A DNA stretch of 64,000 nt from NCBI GenBank assembly GCA_963720805.1, contig CAVRGT010000005.1:124001-188000 (forward strand), given 5' to 3'. Numbering within the stretch: position 1 is the first letter of the stretch; each line of letters starts with the position of its first letter. Of the stretch, positions 57,528 to 64,000 are shown in pieces. The position numbers and the translations under genes are program-made. Source of the stretch: VRUE01 sp963720805 (lineage in GTDB: Bacteria > Actinomycetota > Thermoleophilia > Solirubrobacterales > 70-9). The notes beneath the pieces were generated by a model. The model was not told the origin of the DNA and did no database searches. It saw only the letters and a program-made list of their open reading frames with translations.

Positions 57528-60338
57528 TCAGCCCGACTCCAGCACGCCCGCCAGCTCGGTCCGCCGCCCGATATCGAGCTTCTGGAAGATATGGCGCATG
57601 TGGGTCTCGATCGTCTTCTCGGTGACGGTCAGGGCCTGGGCGATCTCGCGGTTGGTCTTGCCTTCGGCGGCCATGCGGGCGACGCGCAGCTCGCTGGGGG
57701 TGAGCGACTCGACGCCGCTGTAGACGGCTTTGCGGGGGCGGGCGCCGGTGGCCTCGAGCTCGGTGCGGGCGCGTTGCTCGAGCGGGGCGCCGCCGCAGCG
57801 GTGGGCGAGGTCGAGTCCCGCTCGCAACGGCTCGCGGGCTTCCTTGCGTTTGTTCGCCCGGCGCAGCGCGGCGCCGAGCTCGACCAGGGCGATGGCGTGC
57901 TCGAAGCGGGCGCGGGTGCCCGACAGTGTGTTCACCGACTCGCGCAGGAGCTCGATGCCGTTGGCGCCGCCGGTGACCGAGCCCTGCACGCGCAAGGCGA
58001 TGCCGATGCCGCGCACGCCGCCCGCCCGCTGCGCCTGCTCGCTTGTTTCGCTCGCCAGGCCGATCGCCTCGCTCTCGTTGCCGAGCGCCGCTTCGCAGAG
58101 CGCCAGCCCCACCCGCCAAGGCACCATCTCCTGATTGGGCAGGGGCACGAAGCTGACCCGTTCGGCGCCGGCGAGGAAGTCGTGGCGCGCCTCGGCGTGG
58201 CGGCCGGCGGCCCGGCGCAACTCACCGCGGGCACTGATCAACACCGCCGCCGCAAGCCCGGAGATCTGCTGGTGCTCGCTCCACAGCTCCAGCAACAGCT
58301 CTTCGCCGTCGGCGATGTCGCCGCGGGCGGCCGCGATGCGCAGGGCCAGGCCCGACCAGATCGCCAGCGAGCCGGTGAGACCGGTGTCGCGGACAATGTC
58401 GACGGCGACGTCGGCATCGCCCTGCCCATCGCGCAGGTTGCCGTCCAGCAGGTGAAGGAAGGCGCGCAACCCGTAGCCGCCGGCGATCGCGGCCGGCGCC
58501 CCGCGTCGCGTCGCCGCTTCGATGATCGGTTGGAAGTGGTGGGCCACCTGGTCGCCCCGGTCGGCGAGGACGAGCGCCGCCTGCGCGCCCTGCGGTGGCA
58601 GGCCGTTGGCGGTGTCGGCGATGACCGTCTCCAGATCCGGCATCGCCGCTTCGGCAAGCTCGAGGCCGCGGGCGATTGTCCCCAGCCCGACCGAGTTGAG
58701 GTAGCCCCCCTGGGCGAGGACCATCCGCCCGGCCAGCGTCTCGGCGGAGGGCTCCTCGCCCGGGGCGGGCAATGTCCTCTCGGGTAGGCGCTCCAGACCC
58801 CAGAGGGTCTGCAGGAGCAGCCAGCCGCGCAGCTGAATCGCCAAATCGCAGTCGCGGTCCGGCAACTCCGCCAACGATTCCTCGAGCAGCACCGTTGCCT
58901 CCTCGCCGCCGCCGCGCAGGCCCAGCGAGCTGGTCAGCTCGGTTGCCAACTCGGCTCGCGCGATCGGGTCCTCGGTCGCGGCGCGTACCGTGCGCAGGAT
59001 CTCGATGCCCTCGGGATCGTTGGCGCGCAGCAGGGCGAGGCCGAGCTCACGACTGGCGGCCGGGCGCTCGCTTTGGGCCGGCGGCTCCTGGAGCGCGCGG
59101 CGCAGGTAGCGCACCGCCGCCCTGGGGGCGCCGCGGGCAAGTGCTTTTGCGGCTGCCCTGCGCAGCGCCTCTACGGCCCACCCATCGCCCGCCGGTGCGG
59201 CGAGCAGCAGGTGGGCGCCGACCGTGTCAACGGCGGCACCGTCGCGATCGAGGAGCGCGGCCGCCCGGGCGTGGTCGTCGGCGCGCCGCGGCGCCGGCAC
59301 CTCGCTCAGCACCGCCTCGCGGACCAGCGGGTGGACGAAGGCCGGCGGCTGCGTGTCGGAGAGCAGGTGTGCCCGGACCAGTTGCTCGGTGGCGTCGGCA
59401 ATCTCGGCGGGCGGCAGCCCGGAGAGCTCGGCGACGAGGTGGGCCTCGGCGTTCGGCTCCAGCAGGGCAACAGCCCGCGCCACCGCGGTCGAGCGCTCGC
59501 CGAGTCTGGCGAGGCGGGTGAGGATCGAGCGTGAGGCGCCGGCCGCGGCAACCTCGGCCAGGCGGGCGGCATCGCCGTCGCCCGCGCCCAGGTGCTCGGG
59601 GCCGATCGCCCGCAGCAGCTCGACCAGCAGGAACGGGTTGCCGGCAGTGGCCTCCTGACAGGCAGCGGCGAAATCCTCGCTCGGGGATTGGCCGGCCTGC
59701 GCGACAACCAGCTCGCCCGCCGCGGTCGAAGAGAGCGCCGGCGGTTCGATCAGGCTCGCCGCGGGCTCGTTGCGAAGCTCATCGAGCAGTCGTTCGTGCC
59801 CGCCCGGCTCGCCACTGCGCACAGTCAGGGCGAGGAACAGCGGCAGGCCCTCGATCCGGCGGCCGATGTAGGCGAGGGCTTGCAGCGAGGCGAGGTCGGC
59901 CCACTGGGCGTCATCGACGAGCAGGGCGGTCGGAGCGGCCGCGGCGAGGTCGGCCGCGAGCCAGTAGAGGCCGTGCTGGATCGCGAAGGGATCGCCGCTC
60001 TCGCCGCCGGCCTGGGGATCGAAGACCGGGGCGGCCAGGGCGGCGCTGCCTTCGCCCAGCTCGGCGAGCAGCTCGGCGTCGCATAGCGGCGGCTCGAAGA
60101 GCCGGCGAACTACTCCGTATGGAAAGTCGCGCTCGTACTCGCCGGCCCGCGCCCGCAGGACGCGCATCCCGCCCTCGCCGGCAAGGCGGCCGGCGGCATC
60201 GAGCAAGGAGGTCTTGCCGGCGCCCGCTTCGCCCTCGATCGTGAGGATCTGGCCCGAGCCGCCGCGGGCGGCATCCAGCGTGGCCCCGATCGTCGCGAGC
60301 TCGGCCTCCCTCTCCAGCAGTGCGGTTGTCGCCGGCAT
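57528..60338 (-). CDS. LuxR-family regulator with N-terminal AAA ATPase (LAL type)
   Basis: 936 residues from ATG at 60338 (gggga upstream; a TTG at 60377 would add 13 residues). N-terminal ATPase: 'LLEREAELATIGATLDAA', Walker A 'IEGEAGAGKTSLLDAAGRLA', Walker B-like 'TALLVDDAQWADLASLQALA'. A long alpha-helical TPR-like middle follows. The C-terminal HTH is 'LTPSELRVARMAAEGKTNRE' with 'IAQALTVTEKTIETHMRHIF'. ATP-dependent activators of this class sense small inducers. Possible target: the amidohydrolase operon upstream. Confidence 0.92.
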   Translation of the reverse strand: MPATTALLEREAELATIGATLDAARGGSGQILTIEGEAGAGKTSLLDAAGRLAGEGGMRVLRARAGEYERDFPYGVVRRLFEPPLCDAELLAELGEGSAALAAPVFDPQAGGESGDPFAIQHGLYWLAADLAAAAPTALLVDDAQWADLASLQALAYIGRRIEGLPLFLALTVRSGEPGGHERLLDELRNEPAASLIEPPALSSTAAGELVVAQAGQSPSEDFAAACQEATAGNPFLLVELLRAIGPEHLGAGDGDAARLAEVAAAGASRSILTRLARLGERSTAVARAVALLEPNAEAHLVAELSGLPPAEIADATEQLVRAHLLSDTQPPAFVHPLVREAVLSEVPAPRRADDHARAAALLDRDGAAVDTVGAHLLLAAPAGDGWAVEALRRAAAKALARGAPRAAVRYLRRALQEPPAQSERPAASRELGLALLRANDPEGIEILRTVRAATEDPIARAELATELTSSLGLRGGGEEATVLLEESLAELPDRDCDLAIQLRGWLLLQTLWGLERLPERTLPAPGEEPSAETLAGRMVLAQGGYLNSVGLGTIARGLELAEAAMPDLETVIADTANGLPPQGAQAALVLADRGDQVAHHFQPIIEAATRRGAPAAIAGGYGLRAFLHLLDGNLRDGQGDADVAVDIVRDTGLTGSLAIWSGLALRIAAARGDIADGEELLLELWSEHQQISGLAAAVLISARGELRRAAGRHAEARHDFLAGAERVSFVPLPNQEMVPWRVGLALCEAALGNESEAIGLASETSEQAQRAGGVRGIGIALRVQGSVTGGANGIELLRESVNTLSGTRARFEHAIALVELGAALRRANKRKEAREPLRAGLDLAHRCGGAPLEQRARTELEATGARPRKAVYSGVESLTPSELRVARMAAEGKTNREIAQALTVTEKTIETHMRHIFQKLDIGRRTELAGVLESG

Positions 60339-60373
60339 CTCTTCCCCGGCGATCGTAAACCGCGAAGCGATAT

Positions 60374-61453
60374 TCAACCGGTGAGTACGGCGCTCTCGAC
60401 GCCCGGCGTGACCAGCACGGTCAGTGCCATTGCCACGGCCCAGGGGGCCTCGCCGCTTTGCGCCTCCTCGATCAGCTCGGCGATCAACGGCTCGCTGCCG
60501 GCCGGGATCGCCGAGCCGTCGACGCCGATCGCGGCGCGGGCGAGTTCGAACAGCCGCGCCGGGTCGCCGCCGCCGAGCATGCAGCCACCGGCCGCGGCGA
60601 GCAGGGTGGCGAGCCGCGATTCGTTCGGTGAGGGCCGTGCCGCGGGTGGCCCCGGTGCGGGCCCGGCCTCAGAGGCGGGATCCCCGGCCAAGAGCCGATC
60701 GAGCTGGCCTCCCGCGACCAGCTCGATCGCATCCGCCGGCAGGCCGGCGAAGCGGGCGCAGCGCAGCGTGATTGCCAGCACCGTGCCGAAGTCCATGTAG
60801 GGCTCGTCGCTGCCGAAGAGGATCCGGCCGGGCGGGACGAGGGCGAAGAGCGCGATCAGGTCGCTCGGGTTCCACCAGGAGGTATCGAAGAAGAGGTTCG
60901 GGTGGTTTGGGACCTCCCGCCAGAGCCAGGCGAGGTCCGAGACGGCGGCGTGGGCAAGGATCAGGGGGCACTCGGGATGGCCGGCGGCGAGGTCGGTCAC
61001 GGTCTCACCAAAGGAGCCGACCCCAGCCCCGGCGTGGATCAGCACCGGCGCGCGCGCCTCGGCGGCCACCGAGCAGATCGCCTCGACGCCGGGATCGTCG
61101 AGCCGGAAGTCCTCGGCGCGGGGGTGGAGCTTGAAGCCGCGGGCCCCGGCGGCGAGGGCAGCCGCGGCGTCCTTTGCGGTGGTGACGCGCGGGTCCATGC
61201 GGGCGAAGGGCACGAGCTGCTCGGGGTGGCGCCGGCACTCCTCGATCACGCGCCTGTTCTCCGGCTCGTAGCCGCCCTCGACGCAGAAGGGGAAGATCGC
61301 CGAGCGGCCGCCAACCGCTTCCAGCGCCTCGACCTGCTGCTCGCAGCTACGGGCACTGCCGTCGATGTCGGCCCCGGTGTGCGCGTGGCAGTCGAACGGC
61401 GCGATGCCCTCGAGCGAGGAGAGCTCGGCGTCGATGACGGTCTGCAGGCTCAA
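60374..61453 (-). CDS. Amidohydrolase-2-family metal-dependent hydrolase
   Basis: 359 residues. TIM-barrel hydrolase with 'FDCHAHTG' (HxH metal site), 'GARGFKLHPRAEDF', 'PVLIHAGAGVGSFGE' (His), 'CPLILAHAAVSDLAWLW' (His) and 'RILFGSDEPYMDFG' (Asp). The C-terminal 110 residues form an extra Ala-rich helical domain. Probably a decarboxylase or hydrolase of a small acid; substrate unknown. Start overlaps the small gene upstream (ATGA). Confidence 0.85.
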   Translation of the reverse strand: MSLQTVIDAELSSLEGIAPFDCHAHTGADIDGSARSCEQQVEALEAVGGRSAIFPFCVEGGYEPENRRVIEECRRHPEQLVPFARMDPRVTTAKDAAAALAAGARGFKLHPRAEDFRLDDPGVEAICSVAAEARAPVLIHAGAGVGSFGETVTDLAAGHPECPLILAHAAVSDLAWLWREVPNHPNLFFDTSWWNPSDLIALFALVPPGRILFGSDEPYMDFGTVLAITLRCARFAGLPADAIELVAGGQLDRLLAGDPASEAGPAPGPPAARPSPNESRLATLLAAAGGCMLGGGDPARLFELARAAIGVDGSAIPAGSEPLIAELIEEAQSGEAPWAVAMALTVLVTPGVESAVLTG

Positions 61454-61644
61454 TGGAGGCGGGTGGGCCGCTTGGCTTCGTCGCGGAGGCCGTCCGCTTC
61501 ACCGGTCAGCTCGCGGCGGACCAGCTCGTCGAAGCCGGGGGGAGCGAGCAGGGCCATCTGCGAGGCAATTGACAGGGCGCCGGCCAGCTCCATCCCGGCG
61601 CCGCCCAAGCGTGGGCGCTTCAGTTGCGATCCGAGCAGTCTCAT
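61450..61644 (-). CDS. Small hypothetical protein coupled to the amidohydrolase
   Basis: 64 residues from ATG at 61644, ending with TGA overlapping the ATG of the amidohydrolase. Contains a helical hydrophobic centre ('GMELAGALSIASQMALLAPP') and a charged end ('RRELTGEADGLRDEAKR'). No family recognised. The overlap is the main support for it being real. Confidence 0.5.
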   Translation of the reverse strand: MRLLGSQLKRPRLGGAGMELAGALSIASQMALLAPPGFDELVRRELTGEADGLRDEAKRPTRLH

Positions 61645-61729
61645 GCAGCGATACTCGGCCCCAGGGCTCCGTTTCGCATCAGGGAGCGCCCCTGAACTTT
61701 GCTCCTCCCGCCCTATTGCGGGGGCTGGA

Positions 61730-62040
61730 TCAAACTGCGGCAGCCTTTCTCTTGCGGGGGCGGCCATTGGCGGAGCGACCGTTGCCGTTGCCGTTGGCGC
61801 TGACCTTGGCCTCGCGGTAGAAGTGCTCGGTGGCGCCGCGCACCGGCCGTTCCCGGTCAGCTCGACCAGGCCCGTCCGGCGCAGCTCGGTGACGTGGTAG
61901 TTGACGTTGCTGAGCGGCGTGCGCAGCTCGTAGCTGAGGTCGCTGGGGGAGAGGGTGCGGCCCTTGTCCATCCCCAGCACTTCCAGGATTGAGATGCGAA
62001 GGGGGTGGGTATTGGCTCGGGCGAGGAGCTGCCAGTTCAT
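61730..62040 (-). CDS. ArsR-like winged-helix regulator, one frameshift
   Basis: ATG at 62040: 'MNWQLLARANTHPLRISILE', HTH 'LSPSDLSYELRTPLSNVNYH' and 'VTELRRTGLVELTG'. A missing base in the C-run near 61852 breaks the frame; the other frame continues 'ERPVRGATEHFYREAKVSAN' and a basic tail 'GRPRKRKAAAV'. Joined, it has the usual length (about 103). Probably a sequencing deletion. Likely binds the palindromes in the divergent promoter region next to it. Confidence 0.75.
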
Positions 62041-62076
62041 TCTGCCTCCGATTTTCGATTGGTTTACCAACTTATA

Positions 62077-62113
62077 GGTATATAGATACCAAAAAATGAT
62101 GATCTAAATCATT
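62077..62113. promoter_or_regulatory. AT-rich divergent control region with two inverted repeats
   Basis: ggtat-atag-atacc (62077-62090) and aatgat … atcatt (62095-62113) lie in an unusually AT-rich 120-base gap between the HTH gene and the large secreted-protein gene. They are candidate operators for the small HTH regulator and may control both directions. Confidence 0.5.
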
Positions 62114-62162
62114 AAAATCGGGTAGGCTAAGCAGGGGAATGCTTTCGACGAGGAGGAACAGA

Positions 62163-64000
62163 ATGAGGGAGAGCGCACGGATTTGGCTTGGGACTGCGGT
62201 TTTTCTGGCGCTCACCGCACTATGTGCGGCAGCGTCACCGGCGCTTGCGGAAACCGTCGACCAGTCGGCGATCATCGCCCCCCAACACCGGCCGCCCCAG
62301 GCCGACGACGGCTGGCAGGCGGGCACCTGCTACTCCGACTCGCCGACGGAATGCTCGGTCGACACGCCGGGGCTCTTCTTCGAACAGGCGGCCGGGCACC
62401 CCCAGGTCGGCTTCACCCAGTTCATCGTCAAGCACACGACGACCGAACCGGTCCCGCCGCTGAAACTCGAAGAACCGGTCGGCGACGTCAAGACCGTCCG
62501 CGTCGATCTCCCGACCGGGCTCAGCGTCAATCCCCAGGCGACCCCCCAATGTCCCCAGGCCACATTTGAATCAACCCCTCTGAGCTGTCCGGCCGGGTCC
62601 AACGTCGGGACCAGCTTCGCGGTGGCCGCCCTGCTCGGGGTTTCATCGCCGCAGCTGCCCGCGACCGTCTACAACATCGAACCGCCTGCCGGGGAGCCGG
62701 CGCGCTTCGGCTTCAACCTGCTCGGCAACAACGTCTACCTGCGGGCGGGCGTCGCCTGGGAGGGTGACTACCACGAGTACTTCACGATCGACGCGCCGAC
62801 CTCGCCGGTCGGCCACGTGCTCAAGAACCGCCTCGTCTTCGAAGGACGCGCCGGCAACGGCACCTTCATCACGACGCCGACGACCTGCTTCGACTGGACA
62901 CAGCCGGCGTTCCAGCACGTCTACTCGACCTACCTGCGCGCCGACGGCCATCCGCCGTTCGAAGACCCCAGCTTCCCCAACGGCTCGCCCTTCATCGAGT
63001 CCGAACTGCCGCCGAACACAAGCCCGAAGGAATGCGGCTCGGTCCCCTTCGAGCCGACGACCGCGGTCGCGCCCGGCACGGCGCAGACCGACTCGCCTGC
63101 CGCCACCGAGGTGGACGTCGCGGTCCCGTTCGAAGTTCCGTCGGCGCCCGAAAAAGCGCTGCCGCGGACCAAACAGGCCAGCTCCCAGCTGCGCACGGCC
63201 AAGCTGACCCTGCCGCAGGGCATGGGCATCAACCCTTCGACGGCCAACGGCATCGCCACCTGTGCCAACGGGCAGTTCGGCAAGAACACCAGGAGCCTCG
63301 CCAACAGCTGCCCGCCGGCTTCGAAGGTCGGCACGGTGGCAATCGACACCCCGCCCCTGCCCGACGGCTCGCTCAACGGCGATGTCTACGTCGGCCGGCA
63401 GCTCAGCCGCGATCCCGCCTCCGGTGATGAGTACCGGATCTTCGTCGAAGCGAAATCCGACCGATACGGGATCATCGCGCGGCTGATCGGCAACGTCAGT
63501 GCCAACCCGCAGACCGGGCAGCTGACTACGACCTTCGCCGAAAACCCGCAGGTCCCATTCAGCTCCTTCCGCCTCCACTTCAACGGTGGGCCGCACTCGC
63601 CACTGACCAGCCCGCCCACCTGCGGCCCAAATAAAGCCGGCTCGCAGATGATCCCCTGGTCTGGCAACGCCCCCGCGTCGCCCGGCGCCGAGTTCAGCTT
63701 GAGCACCGCCCCCGGCGGCGGTCCCTGCGCGAAAACGCTCGGCGAGCGACCGTTCGCGCCGAGCTTCGGCACCAACGACAGCAATCCCAAGGGCGGCGCC
63801 TACACCCAGTTTGCGCTCAACTCGACGCGCAACGACGGCAACCAGGAGTTGAAGGGCGTCGATGTGACGCTGCCGCCGGGCCTGACCGCCAAGCTGGCGG
63901 GCGTGCGCTACTGCCCGGGCTCGGCGCTCGCCGCGGCCGCGGCGAGCAGCGGTGCGGCCGAGGCCGCGCACTCGAGTTGCCCGGATTCGAGCCTGATCGG
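62163..64000 (+). CDS. Large secreted protein, N-terminal part (runs off the window)
   Basis: At least 612 residues, open at the right edge. ATG at 62163 with a perfect 'aggagg' upstream. Signal peptide 'TAVFLALTALCAAASPALAE'. The ectodomain is built of repeated modules beginning 'KTVRVDLPTGLSVNPQATPQ'-like: proline-rich beta strands with Cys pairs, then 'TLPQGMGINPSTANGIATC' and 'VTLPPGLTAKLAGVRYCPG', so the same module recurs at least three times. Such proteins are common in this lineage and have no assigned function; a cell-surface or adhesive role is likely. Confidence 0.85.
   Translation, partial: MRESARIWLGTAVFLALTALCAAASPALAETVDQSAIIAPQHRPPQADDGWQAGTCYSDSPTECSVDTPGLFFEQAAGHPQVGFTQFIVKHTTTEPVPPLKLEEPVGDVKTVRVDLPTGLSVNPQATPQCPQATFESTPLSCPAGSNVGTSFAVAALLGVSSPQLPATVYNIEPPAGEPARFGFNLLGNNVYLRAGVAWEGDYHEYFTIDAPTSPVGHVLKNRLVFEGRAGNGTFITTPTTCFDWTQPAFQHVYSTYLRADGHPPFEDPSFPNGSPFIESELPPNTSPKECGSVPFEPTTAVAPGTAQTDSPAATEVDVAVPFEVPSAPEKALPRTKQASSQLRTAKLTLPQGMGINPSTANGIATCANGQFGKNTRSLANSCPPASKVGTVAIDTPPLPDGSLNGDVYVGRQLSRDPASGDEYRIFVEAKSDRYGIIARLIGNVSANPQTGQLTTTFAENPQVPFSSFRLHFNGGPHSPLTSPPTCGPNKAGSQMIPWSGNAPASPGAEFSLSTAPGGGPCAKTLGERPFAPSFGTNDSNPKGGAYTQFALNSTRNDGNQELKGVDVTLPPGLTAKLAGVRYCPGSALAAAAASSGAAEAAHSSCPDSSLI

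Overview
This is a GC-rich actinobacterial chromosome segment. The gene content fits Thermoleophilia, most likely Solirubrobacterales: frequent GTG/TTG starts, a Pst/PhoU/Ppx/Ppk phosphate block, Tad-pilus fragments, vapBC-type modules, secreted glycine-rich and RTX-like proteins, and a LuxR regulator of the large ATP-binding type. The lineage is inferred from content, not from a marker gene.

Layout. 1-4.9 kb: start of a cytochrome P450, purU, two small low-GC hypothetical genes, an Rpf-like secreted transglycosylase, an HD-domain protein and uppP. 5-19.7 kb: a phosphate and polyphosphate block. It holds an OmpR/PhoB-type regulator, a regulator made only of the DNA-binding domain, pstS-pstC-pstA-pstB-phoU, ppx, two half-size CHAD proteins, a PHP-glycosyltransferase fusion, ppk, a PhoU-like DUF47 protein and pit. 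Direct repeats in 11-base units (Pho boxes) precede the regulators, pstS and the PHP-glycosyltransferase gene, so uptake, storage and probably envelope remodelling look co-regulated by phosphate. 20-24.7 kb: Tad-pilus-like genes mixed with a phd/vapC module and an epimerase, ending in a TadG-VanY-lytic transglycosylase fusion. 24.7-30.6 kb: a compact accessory cassette of overlapping genes (small protein, DNA methyltransferase, a large protein with two GHKL ATPase modules, an atypical receiver-domain protein, and the stub of a further gene). It lies between two 192-base copies of the 3' end of the TadG-like gene. 30.8-37.8 kb: vapBC, a frameshifted RTX-type gene, a MaoC-like dehydratase whose 3' end recurs twice more between accessory genes, a decayed higBA pair, a methyltransferase, a GNAT enzyme and a cupredoxin lipoprotein. 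37.9-49.6 kb: housekeeping genes (enoyl-CoA hydratase, uvrC, rapZ, an ABC exporter, gap-pgk-tpiA-gpmI, tgt). 49.6-64 kb: a Ser/Thr kinase, a lipoprotein, a phosphoesterase, a glycine-rich RTX protein, argS, cytochrome c maturation genes, tRNA-Gly, a LuxR regulator, an amidohydrolase, a small HTH regulator and the start of a large secreted protein.

Three signals stand out. (1) The methyltransferase / dual-GHKL / receiver cassette looks like a phosphorelay-type defence or epigenetic system that I cannot match to a named family. (2) Accessory DNA follows conserved 3' gene ends that recur as diverged copies, at two unrelated host genes. (3) A roughly 46-base palindrome occurs four times. Twice it sits exactly in a stop/start junction, carrying a mini-ORF that overlaps the codons on both sides; once it forms the N-terminus of CcmH; once it is read through inside a gene.

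Caveat: argS, tlpA, a MinD-like gene, an HTH gene and the RTX gene all contain frameshifts of one or two bases, several beside G/C runs. Sequencing or assembly indels are therefore likely, at least between about 55 and 62 kb, and broken genes there should be read with care.
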